From: Chionis minor
Lineage: Eukaryota; Chordata; Aves; Charadriiformes; Chionididae
Assembly (NCBI GenBank): GCA_013398295.1
Contig: VZSF01010129.1
Coordinates: forward strand, 445,565-509,564
Reading direction: 5' to 3'
Length of the DNA: 64,000 nucleotides
Part shown: piece after piece, positions 1-12,300 of the stretch
Numbering within the stretch: the first letter of the stretch is position 1
Layout: the number at the start of each line of letters is the position of its first letter
The notes under the pieces: generated by a model
Databases searched by the model: none
What the model was told of the DNA's origin: nothing
Seen by the model: the letters and a program-made list of their open reading frames with translations, nothing else
Program-made: the position numbers and the translations under genes

Positions 1-480
1 ATCTGCTTTTCTTATGCATAGAACATAGCTATTAAAGCTGAATGGTGATGGTGTGAAGTATAGGTTAAATTGGGTGAAATTAAAGCAAATTACTCTGGGA
101 TGTGGAACTCTGAAAATAGAAACCGCCAATGATTTGCAACCCTCTTGATGATCAGCTTCACAGAACCCTAAATGACAAGAAAACTTACATATTTTAAAGT
201 TAACTAGATTTTTTTTTAAATAATATGTATAAATTTATTTAAAATGCAAGCAGCCACTGTGGCAATAATTATTTTGTTTTACCTGCATCGTAGAAATACA
301 AGAAAAGGTTTTAATTCCCATTAAAAACACTTGTTTTTATTCTCAAGTTTAGCTGATTTTTCGCAACAGAAAAACAGTTCAGAATATTAGTTGCAGCATT
401 AATTTCTTTGAACACAACGTTACAGTTTATGCATACCATATGGCTATACAGACACAGGATGGTAAAAACAGCTGCTTTGG

Positions 481-590
481 GCTCTCTTGACTAGTGCGGT
501 ATTAGGACTCAAATTCATTACTTACCTATATAAAAGATAAGCAGCTACATTTACCCTGCTGAGCCCTAATACTGCATCAGTAAAGAGAGC
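481..590. repeat. Imperfect inverted repeat, 30-bp arms, 50-nt loop
   Basis: Arm 1 (481-510) starts GCTCTCTTGACTAG and arm 2 (561-590) ends CAGTAAAGAGAGC. Pairing them as plus-strand RNA gives 25 Watson-Crick pairs, 2 G-U wobbles and 3 mismatches over 30 positions. Weak pairing continues outwards over a further 10 positions (471-480 with 591-600). The loop is 511-560. It may be a remnant of a small terminal-inverted-repeat DNA transposon or a hairpin RNA precursor inside intron 4. Confidence 0.8.
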
Positions 591-3500
591 GCAAATCAAG
601 CACCCCTCCCCAAAAGTCTGAAATAGCGGCTGAATGGCAGTCCTTTCAATTTCAAATCTATTGGGAGTATTTGACAAAAAAGGGCAAGCCTATTTCTGCA
701 CCAGCAGACACACAATGAGAGCATGTAGCAGCAATACGGGATTTTAAATGACTGTAGTATCAACTTCTTGAGCATACAAAGAATTTACATTTGCATAAAA
801 GTACTCGTCAAGCGAGTACTGCACAAGGTCAGAGATGAGAATTATAACCTGCCCAGGAAACACCGAGGCAAAGCAATTCGCTTCAGGACATGTAAGTCGG
901 CAGAAGAAACTATGATTCTGTTTCTGGTGGAAGCAGTTTTAACAGAGAAAAGTTGTTAGCGAGACAGTCACTCCAATGAGCTTATCTGTAAAATCCTGTT
1001 CCAGAGCCCTCACCCCTGAGTCTGTCTGACAAATATTAGTGATTTATTTCAGATGTAAAATGTGTTTACTTGCCAGTGCTCTTTCATCCTAGCACCACTG
1101 GGATGTAGTCAACACTCCACAGGCAAAACCTTCTACCTGCTGAGATTTGCTATCAAGTTGGTCACACGGGGTAAAGGACATTATTTAACAGCTGAAGAAA
1201 TAAATCTTTGAGCCCTTTATGCCTCCATTTGAAGAGGGCTCACTCCGACTATCCTTGATCTTATATTTAATATAGTCACTGCAGTGCCCACCAAATAGTG
1301 CTTGGGACACATCCTCGGTTACTCTTCTTGCAACACACTCTACCCAGGACCACAGTGCATGGTAATTTGCCTGGACTCACTATCAGAAGACACTAGGAAG
1401 GGTAGCACTCGGTGTAAAACTTTTCGAGATGGCTGACTTATCACATAAATTGTTTTAAATAAGAATTCCCTAGGAAAAACTAGCCTCTCTGTTCAGATTT
1501 TTTCCAAAATACGACTATGTTAATTGGAACAAGAAGGGGTATTTGGAACATAGCCTGGACCACTGCAAAATGTCCAAAAGCCAAAAAGGCTGAAGAATGC
1601 GAATGTTTGCTTCCGAGACAAGTGCTCATGTCAACCTGAGCTCGGCCGTGCTCGGCTTTATATTACTTTCTGTTCTAATGACTGAAAACCTTCCTTTGTT
1701 TAAGTTGTGAAAAGAGAAGCAAACAGGAACAGGGGAGAGTCTCTGCAGTATCACCCTCCCTGGCGAGCACTCCCATAGCAGTAACGCCTGCATAAAGGAA
1801 GCTCTGGCCACAAACACCAGTGGGTAACTTTTAACGTGCCTCTGCATACCACATATCCAGCCTGTTCACAGAACGCAATGGTCCTACTAAGAAGTAGACT
1901 GGAACTCATACATTTGCAATCTGATGGCGTTGTACAAAAACACGATTGCTAAGCAGAAATGGGTTGAAAGTAGGAATATGCCTATATGTATAATTGAGTA
2001 TTCATATTACTTCCACCACCACCATTTCCATGGTGCATTTTAACCCTTCTTTCTGAAGATCAGTCATCAAGGTCTTCTCTTTAGCAATACTCAGTGACAA
2101 GCTCTACAGTGCCAGTCTTAATGGGAATCTCCGAAAGTCACCATAGTAAAATATAACTGCTAACAATAACTGTGTTTTTAAGACAATATATTTACGCATG
2201 AATAGCAACTAGCAGCCATCAGCAGAAACTCACAGTACTGTTCTATTTGGCCTTGAATGACCAAGTATACAGGAAATATTTCATTTATTCACGGACAATT
2301 TATCTAGGTCACAGACTGACTATGCCAAAGATGCAGAAATATCAAAAAAAGAAAACCATACCTGAGCCCTGAAGTTTTTATTGGGTCTGGCATAGCACTG
2401 CATAGCCGTTACCACAACCGTACTCCTACTGAGAACTTCGGATACCTAATGCTACAAGGAAGTCCAAGCCATTAAACTCTGCTAAGCCCACCTTGGCTCC
2501 TGTGCAGAGCCCACTCAACTTTCTGTTCTGCATTCTTCAACACCTTGCAGGGTTATTAGTCTTTGTAAAATAGTGAACAGAGAATGCACAGTTCAGCTCA
2601 GCACAGAATGCAAAATTACAACCCTCCTAGAACCTACAACAATGGGTGTAAAATTGTTTCAATGAGGCAACTTCTCTTCAAAAACATTTAAAGCAATGTC
2701 TTAAGCTATATAAATACCTAGACAAAACTCTTATAACAAGTTTTCAGCTTCAAGAGGTTAGTTATCTAAACTGTTCCCAAATATTCTGAAACCTAAAATC
2801 ATATCATTGTTATGATAAAAACAAGAGCACTACAAAACTGTCAAACTACTTCTTGCAGTGCGTTACAAAAATGTTATAAAAATGGATTATGGAATTTGGC
2901 AGAGTGGAAAAAAAGTTATGTTTACAGATCAGTCATGGTTTATAAAAACAGTAACCAAGATTCTTAGAAGGCAGTTGTAAACTCAGCTCGTTGCTTGTTA
3001 AGAAAGAACCTTATTCTCCACATCTGAATCTTTCTCCGTTGAGGATCTATTTCATTGCAGAATGAAGGTGAGGAGGAGTAAACATACTTGAGGAAAGACT
3101 AGCCAACGTATAATAAAAATGAGAGCTGATGAGGACTTAAATAATCAAAAATTGTTTGCTAAGGGCCATTATATATGTATATGGCCTACATAAGATTGTA
3201 ACAAGTGCTGTGTTGCTAAGTGAATGAAACATCTTTAAAAACAAAAGCAAAAAGCCCCTCAGTAAATTTACCTTATAAAAATGTGCCTCATCATACAATC
3301 TTCCCTCTAGACATTCTGGCCCACGTTCATAACATAATACATAAACTAAATGCAAACGTAGCAATAAAGTTCATCCCGATATATCCTTTGCAAAGCAATT
3401 CAAATTTTATGAGTGCTGCCTATCTGGTTTCTATTAGTAGAAATCCTGTTAATAAAAATTAAATTGTTAGCTGGTTAAGAGACGGTTTGTTCTTCATACA

Positions 3501-5079
3501 TGATTTTTCACATGCAATGATTACTTCTCAACAAATTAAAGATGATTTCACAGTTCTTAGAACCTCACATAATGATATATAGGCTTGGAATCACAGGAAG
3601 TATCAAATGATCTCTTTACAACAGCACCTGAAATACTGAAAACCAAAAGTAATATATAATTTGCATCTTATTTGAGATGCTAGACCTGATAAAGAGGGTT
3701 TGCAATATTTCCTGTTCAAAGTTCAAATCTTAATGTAACAGGTAACCAGACAAAACTCAATGCTAATATTTTACTTTGGATGTTAGTCGCTTCCTCTTCC
3801 TTATAAAACTCAAAACAGCATTCCAACAGAAAACTAAGCATATTACTTGCTACAGATTGGCTGAACAGTTACATAGGAAGTAAAGAACTAACTATTTTGT
3901 ACGTTATTTCAGTGAAGGAATCCCTAGCACTCAGGAACTTGCGTTTCTTTCTAGTAACGTTGTACTTCAATGACAACTACATCGTGGAACATGTCAGTTG
4001 TGTTCTGTAACTATCTGGCACCATCTAGTAGCCAGTGGCACTGTCTTTACTAAATCCCATTAATAGAACCTGTGACAAGGGTGACACTGAACAGATATAG
4101 GCTGAACAAGAAATATAATAAACATAACACGAACTTCTCTACCCACATCTCATACGGTCAAATAAACATTTTATGTTGCATTAGGGACGGACAGCTACAG
4201 TTAGTAGCTGCTTGTACATTAAGCAAATACCTTCTGCCTTCCTTGAAAAAAATCACAGTAAATACTTTTGTGTACGTTCAAGTTTCCAAATAATTTAAGA
4301 ATCTGCTGGCAAATTTTAACAATAGGTGACAAAATGCATTCCTTTATGCATGTAAACAAACGGCTTCTATTTATTCCCTTTCGCTATCCTGAAAACACAC
4401 AACTAAGTTAGAAACTAAGAAAGAAACCATATGCTTTGATTCACTTAAATCCTGGATATACAGGGTGGGGTTTTTCCACGATCGTCAAAGCACAGCGTCT
4501 GGCAGTCCCTAAAACTGGAGGGTAGAGGGGTAAAGGAGGGGGGCAGACAGCAATATAAGCATACTGAGGCTACTTCATTATGTTCCTGAGGTGTAACTGC
4601 GGAGTAATCTCCATTTCCAACAGTTCCACTCCTTTAGCCTGCGAGCAAACACAAATACACAGCCCCGCCGTTCTGCTCGTTGCAAAATAAATATATAAAT
4701 GTGATACTTTTGCAACATCTAACCACAGCTTTTTAAGCTGAAACAGTTCTTCTCCTTTTGCTTTAGATGTCAAATCCATCACAGAAAAGAATTTTGTTTT
4801 AAAAAGACTTCCTCAATGAAGCAGTTCATTTCTCTGCCATTTAGCTCACTGTATTTTTACAAGCACCAGGCTGAGCAAACTATGATTGAGAGAAGCCATC
4901 TTATGCACATTGCTGTTGTCCCACATCATTCAGAACAAACCTTTTTAGATCGTTAACTACCACAGGAGTGCTGATTACACAGGCACCAGCAATTTCCTAA
5001 CCAATGACCACCTGAACAATGATGTGTTCAGCTTCTCAGACCCTGAAGCCTTTCAGAGGTGAATCATTTCACAGTTTGG

Positions 5080-5150
5080 AACTAGATCTCCATAGCAACT
5101 TCCCTTTGAGGGTTTTAGAATCACCATCCCGTAATTCTATGATCATCAAG
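5080..5150 (+). mobile_element. Possible ancient CR1 3' end
   Basis: TTTGGAACTAGATCTCC, a following CTTCCCTTTGAGG and a terminal AATTCTATGATCAT resemble, in order, the CR1 3' region (GGACTAGATGATCTC ... CTTCCAACC ... ATTCTATGAT). The match is weak and only one copy of the terminal 8-mer is present, so this is tentative. Confidence 0.3.
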
Positions 5151-8100
5151 CTCAACCATTCCCAATGGTTCTTTTCACAGCAGATGGAAAAGGAAGCCTT
5201 GAAATTTTACAGTCTATTTCAAGCAATTCATCTGGCAGCCTATTAGAATTCAAAATATTTCGACCTTCAATCACAAAGCATGTTATCTGAAGCTGTGGTG
5301 ATCTCAAGTCAAGACAAGCAGACGTTTTAGTCTAATCATCCATGATGAGAAGAGACTGACAAAAACTCTTAATTCAACCACCATCAAAATGCTTATTTTA
5401 ACTGCATGAAAGTCTTTCAACAGGCAATGAAAACACACCATGTACCATTTTATCACAACCTTCCATTCAAGGGAAATATGAATTCTGAATATTGGCATGG
5501 ATCTTTGCACTCCCCGACTGTTTTTGAACAAATATCTGCTTCCTAAAAGTCGGTATAAATCCAATTCTACCACATTATTTTCAACAGCTGTCAAGAAAAA
5601 TGATGGAAGCAAACTGCAATTAAACTTCTCATGACTGAGTACAATAATGCTGTAAATGAGTTGGTTATTGATGGGATCCAGTTTGTTATGGGCATCTTCT
5701 AAGAAATCCAAATCACTTATGTCTGAGAAAATAAATACCAATTAAATTATGAAAACATAGCATTGGTTAAAGTCTCAAAGCAAAGCTCAGTTTCATGATA
5801 ATCATAATCAGATAGGGGTTTAAAGTTTTTTTCCCCCCTCTGTTCCTAATTCCCAACTCAATTCCCTCTGTTTAAAGAAACATTTTTCTTCTCTCAAGTG
5901 TTTCAGTCAACCACTGAAATAATCCCATAAGGGGCACAGAAGCTTTAAATTTTAAAACCTTTTCACCTAAAGCCCAGGTTGATTAATTCGTATTTTTTAT
6001 TAACCTTAAATACAAGTTAAATTGAAATGTTTTAAAATCTCAGTTATACACTACTATATTAATAATGGTAGTTCATCAAATTCCCACCTCTCAAAAAAAA
6101 TAGTCTTCCCCATCCCAAAAACCTCTGTAAGGTTAACTCTAGTAATACTTTATTCGTATTACTACATTTTCTTCAAAGTACAAAACATCAAAATGCAATT
6201 ATAATTAACTACATAAACATGAGTTATCTGGTGACTAAAGAATCCAGACAACTTGCAACTTGCATACAAAACGCCACCAACAGTAAAAATACTCCATTTG
6301 GTGACTTGACATTGAGACTTTGTTCCTTAAAACAACTACTGCTGTAAAATGTATCAAACTTAAACAACAGAAGGACCCACCTGTACCAAAGCCCCAGTGT
6401 CCACTATGAATAGTGAAATAAAGGAAACTAACAAGTATGTTACATTTTATAACATCTGCAGAGGAACACTTAATTGTTTTATTTTCTTTGAATGAAAAAA
6501 TGCATCTTCAGCGTCCCTAAGCAGTTACTTAACTGAAAGAGTGGCCGCAATTGAGACCCTCTCTACAGCATTTAAAATGCCACATTTTATTAGGCTACAG
6601 GGACAAAACAATCAGCCAGCCTCCCAGCTAACCTCATCCTCCTAGGTATCAACATTGTTGAGCCATACTCTTACTCTACTTCAAAGAAAACCTATTTAAA
6701 AAGAGAAACGTATTTTAAAAAACCCCAAAATTAAAAGAACTTGAATACAATGATTTATTGACTGGGGATTTATTGAGAGTTAATACATTTGGCAAAATCA
6801 TTTTGAAAATATTTCTGTAAAAGCAATGATGACGAAAATCTTCCGGGGAACACACTGGGACAATACAGGATTTATCTTCATATATTTTGCATCATTTGTA
6901 AAGTTAGCTCACGATCAGAGCTATAGAGCTGTTTACACTGAACCACTTGAAGATCTGAGGGGAGGTATGTGAACATAACCACAAAATTTAAGCAGAGATG
7001 AAGCTAGAATTTAAGATACAGTAAAGCAAATGAAAAAGTTATGCATCAACTGAAAACGTCAACTGTTTATTTCTATGTACAATCGACTGAAACAAATATG
7101 GATTTTATTCTAGCAATCTGAGAAAGAAACACCATGGAAAAAAACCTCTTGAGTATTTAAAGTACCATCTCCTGCAAAGACCAGAGATGAAGGCAATTAT
7201 ACATGAACAATATTAAAATTCTTAGTGGTTTCCACTGTTAGATCAGTTACGTCAATAGCTAACATAAAAACTAATGCAAATATCTTCCTCAAGGAGACAA
7301 AGAAGTTATGGGACACATACTACAATACACAAAAATTTTGCTCAAAATTTTTTTCAACTTCTTAGTTTTCATATGTAAGGTAATTAAATGTATTTGTTAT
7401 CAGAAGTTAACTCATCTATAAAGATTACTCCTTTTTGTCTGTTGACAAAACATAACATAACCATTAAGTACAACCTTTCATTTAGCATTGTCCTATCTGA
7501 AACTGAATATAAAACTGGCCATGAGCACCGAGTTACTTAAACATTTTGCTAATTAGAAAGTTCAACTGTTACTGCAGCAATACTCACTTACCTGCGCAGA
7601 CAGAACTACATACATGTAATTTATCTACCAGTACTGTAGCTATTAATAAATGTAATTTGAAGAGGAGTGTTTTTTTTAAAAGTCTTAAGTGATAGTAAAT
7701 AAGTATCTTGCATTGTACAATTAGACTGTCAGCAAAGGATGCCTATTAGTAACACATATTCAAATCATCTGAGAGTTACATCTTTACAATCTATTCTATG
7801 ATTATGCACAGTTATGATTCAAAGTATTTTCATGGTATTTTACCAGATACTTCTCATAAATAGTAATTTTAAAATCAAGGAGGCAATTCTTAAAATTGTC
7901 TTCATATATTAAGAATGGAACTGCATTTTTAGCTTTTCCTTCTCCCAATATCCCCACCGCTATATCTGAAAAACCTCATCTTAAGCACAGTAGTTCTATA
8001 TTAGCTCACCATTTAACAATCTAGAATAACCTTAAGTTTATTTCATAACATATAATCAAGCAACATACGGTAATTAAAGCACACTGAAAACAGCAGTTAC

Positions 8101-8791
8101 TAGCTAATTAACATTACAGAAACACTTTTCTTAATGATAGAAAAAGACAAAGATGTTATAAAGTACCGTAGCATAAGAAACAGTTTGTTATAAACCTTTT
8201 TGTTTAAAACATTAAAAACTTCAACTTAGGAATTTGAAATTACAGTACTTTATGAATTAAAAACATCAATGCAAGTAATGCACAGCTAGGTGAGTAGTTT
8301 AGGGACTATCCTTTCACCGCATGGTTCATGTAGGGGAAGCACCATTAATACAAATTGTTGCACCGCTCAGGATGGTTCAGCATTTGCAAACACACCTAAC
8401 CTCTATATTATCCTTATTCACGCAGACTTAAACAACTAATACAGTTCCACTATTTTCATGGCAATAAGATGTATTTTGCCATCACCACAGCACCTGAACT
8501 GCAGCTAGGGACAAGCAGCAAAGAACAACTTGAGCTGTGATGATGGCACACTGGGCCGGAGTTAGGGAACAGTTGTAAGACAGCCACTGTGTCCTTTAAA
8601 ATGCACTGGTTTGCAACGTCATTTCAGCAGTGTATTCGTTAGATATCCGGGTTTTGTTTAGCAAATAAATTACCACTTTAAAACAGTGGCAATATTTCAC
8701 CTTTACATGCCATTTTTAAACCCACCTTCTCATTATTACATCGTATTTTATATTTCATATTTGTCTGTATTAACAGTAACACCTAAAAATG

Positions 8792-8825
8792 CTTGCTAGC
8801 CGTAGCAAGTAGTCTCTTTAGAGAC
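8792..8825. repeat. Two adjacent small hairpins
   Basis: CTTGCTA-GCCG-TAGCAAG (8792-8809) is a perfect 7-bp stem with a 4-nt loop. GTCTCT-TT-AGAGAC (8812-8825) follows immediately with a perfect 6-bp stem. Confidence 0.7.
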
Positions 8826-9420
8826 CAACACTTTCATAAGAAAATATCTTCTGATATTTTTTCCCCTCATTATTTGTATCCAACCATTATTCACCAGCTT
8901 CTATATATGCTTCTCTCTCCTTTTTTTTTTTATATATATATAGTATAATTCTGCAACACCAGGAATTATTTTGTGTCACTCACACTCCATGCTAAATTTT
9001 CCAAACACAGCACATATGAGGGTGCATTAGCTTTCCCCGCAGTTTCACAATTACTAGATGGGCAAACACAAGGATTACAGCTGCAAATTAGTTGTTGTTA
9101 GCAATGAACAAGATCAGGCCTTCCATAAAGTTTGGCACACAACCACAGTTAATTTTGTGCTCATGTATAGACATGGGATAGCACACAAGCAAAAACATGT
9201 GACTACCACCAAATGAACAGCAGACTGCCTGTCTCAGTGGTATTGCCTTAGTTTCCTCGTCACTATAAGCTGGCAATGGTATGTACATCTTTGCAGGGGG
9301 TTTTAATTTTGAACTCCAAAAGAAGTGCATGTATAAAGGTATGCTCAAACTCTCAGAGTAAATATCCACAGTTCTCTGAGAACTCTGAGAATGTCAGTAT
9401 GAACATTCATATCACACAGC

Positions 9421-9436
9421 AAAAAAAAAAAAAAAA
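9421..9436 (+). repeat. Poly-A tract
   Basis: An uninterrupted A run of about 15, with a second A run near 9462-9473. No processed pseudogene was recognised in front of either. Confidence 0.8.
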
Positions 9437-11959
9437 GAAAACACACCACATTACCTCTGATTAAAAAAAAAAAGTATTTGAAATACAAACTGATCTAAAC
9501 TGTCAAACTCACAGGCAGTCAGAAAGGACTCTGAAAAAGGCGATCTCGGTTGCTAATTCCAGCATGCAATGTCTTTTGTTCAAGGTCTGGTTTGACATTG
9601 TTCTTATTTTCCTGATAAAATAAGCCCAAAAATCATTCTTAGACAGAATGAAGATCCACTTCATCTCAAAACACTGTGGCTTTCAAAGAAACTCTCCAGA
9701 AGAAAAGGGCCATACTGGCCATCATGCTCCTGGCAATTTTTGAAGGCCCTGAAGAAAGTCCTTGCTCAACAGCACTTAAATCTATTAAAAAAAATCTTCA
9801 TCCAATTATTGTAGCAAGGTTCCTTGCAATTTTTTCTCCAAAAGCTATCATGTAGCATTTGTCTTGGACCTTGTCTATCCTGAAGAGGCTATCATTTTTA
9901 TAAAAATATACTGAATTATTTTAGGGCTTCTAAAACTAGTAGACTCTCAGTAGATGCTGTACCACAATACTTATACTTTTTCACATTAGATGAAATATAA
10001 AAGACTAAAAAAGCCCCCAAATTTCAAAGGACATGAAAAAGGCATATATAGTATTTAAGCGTTTACACAGATACCTCTCGCACTACTGCTATAGACGGCT
10101 CCCCAGAACAGCAAGTCAAGCAACACCATCACTTCATGAAGCTTCACTCAACTTGCAGCCTGATCAGCATTTGCCTGCAGGAAGGAGGAGCAAGCCAAAG
10201 GCCAGAAGAACTGTTCTAGAAGACTTCACATCACCTGCTAGTTGAAAGAAGAGAATCTGACAGAAAAGATCTCATAAGAGTTAAATCTTATTTTTCAGTA
10301 ACCTTACAACTTCAAACCAGTTTGTTATGAAGACACAGTTCACTGCTCTATTTTTCCCTTTTTGTAACAACCCTGACAAAGAATACTATACATACCTTTT
10401 TACATAACAAAATGTTCTAACTTAAATTGGATCAGGGATAAAAAATTCCATATCACGTAACACAAAAAGAAAATGTTACCCATCTAAGAAAGATACCCTC
10501 TCATTTGGCAGGAAAACCCTGATGTTCAGAGCTTATGAAAATATCATGTAGAAACTTCAAAAAGGTTAGAAATACACCACAAATCAACAAGAGACTTTTC
10601 TGCTGGGGGGAAAAAAAAAAAGATTGAAGAAAACATAGCTGCTGCAATGGTATGAAAACAGGCTGCATTTTACTATCAGCAAGGCAGTGTTTACTCAGTG
10701 CTGATTTTTCAAACAACTTGTTTCTATGAAGTAATTTTCTGAAGTTTTATAAGATGTTATTGCAGCAGAGAAGATCTTCCAAAAAGCTATAAAGCTGTTA
10801 AGTTTCTCTTCCACCATTTATTTAATAGTACATACATATATAAAATCTTTTTCTTCAAACAAACTGGCAGGCAGTATAGCTAAGAAAAACCATGTTAAGT
10901 GAACAGAAGATGGATTACCTTTAACTAGGCTCTCGATCTTGGTGAAAAATCAGAACTCTGATCACAAGATAATTTTCTTTGTGGTTTGCTGATTACTAAC
11001 CTTAAAAATGTTCTCCAAGTCATTAAAATCATCTGTTTCTTTACAATGTGCTTTCAGTTACTGGTTTTCAATTTTCAACACAACATTGCTGATAATATTA
11101 CAATATCCCCTCCTCCTAAAAGAGGCCTTTAGAGCCTGTTTGCATTCCACGGGAAGACACTGCCTTGCTCTTGGATGCGGCTCCATCTGCCTTCCTCCCC
11201 AACACTGCCATCCACAAGCCCAGCTTACCCATAGTCACTCTAAGATATTAAAACTAGTGGCATTCCATACATATGAGACTGATTTATCCATTCAAACTGC
11301 ATCATACGAGTAATCTTTTCCCCTATCAAAGATTTCCAAAAGGCTCTTTCTTTTTAAATATGCTGAATGCTTCATTCTAGTTATATGGAAATATTTCTAT
11401 GCAGTGCTTGTATAATACAAAAATAATGCACTTCTGCATAATTATGCTTGTTCTGAAACAAAGAACAGCTATTTGTTTTGCAAGGCAAAGTTTAAAACAC
11501 AGGACAAAAAAAAAATATATATGTAACTTTGCACTGGTTTTACAGGTGAGGTTTGAAGTTTCTTTGTGTTAAACTGAGGCTTAACCTATCAAACTCCAGC
11601 AAATTTAGCATTTCAATTTAAAGCCATTTTCCTATAGCTGCAGTGGTCCCAAAGTATCTTTCTCATCAAGAAGTTTTGGGCTCTCTTACACCACAAACAA
11701 GTTATTATTTCTCATATTTTCCCTGCAATAAATTAACAACATTCTAGTAAATAGCATCGCTGACGTACAAAATCCTGTTAACTAACGTCACCCTGGTGTT
11801 ACATAGCAAGAAAGCAAAAAGTAGGAAGGCAAAAAACCCCAAACCAGCAACTACTACCACGTGCAGGGAAATTCTGAAAAAAAAAAATTCCATAAACAGA
11901 AAGAGATGAGAGAAAAGCGTAACTTGAGGTTTTGAGCTGACAAAGGCAGCATTTCTATC

Positions 11960-12300
11960 CAGCAGGGAGGGAATTTGGATGTTGCTTATGAGAACCAGAT
12001 GAAGGGACGTGGAGAAGGAAGGACTCCTTGTGTGACTGAGACACGTAAGCTGGAAACAATGGCGGTCTGCAACAACCTGTTGGTGCTCAGGCAGCCCAAA
12101 GGCACCTTCCAGGGAGGTAGCGCCTACCACCCCTGCAGGCTTCCAGCATCACCCTTCCTGGGAATCCCACGTTCCCTCTCCCGAATACGGCCTGACATGC
12201 TCCTGACTCAGGACAGCAGAGCAGAAATGGAGTAAGCTGCCCAGCCTGCGATAGTAAGGACCAAGCACAGGGCAGACAAGAACAGGCTTCTATGCCGTAA
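11960..12300. other. GC-richer island inside intron 4, unassigned
   Basis: This stretch is clearly richer in GC than its surroundings. It has an open plus frame of 86 codons (11975-12235) and overlapping minus frames, none with recognisable family features. It could be an old retroposed fragment, an enhancer or an alternative exon. No splice structure is convincing. Confidence 0.4.

Noticed and set aside
9088..9369. 93-codon minus open frame
   Set aside because: No family resemblance, no splice context, ordinary AT-rich intron composition.
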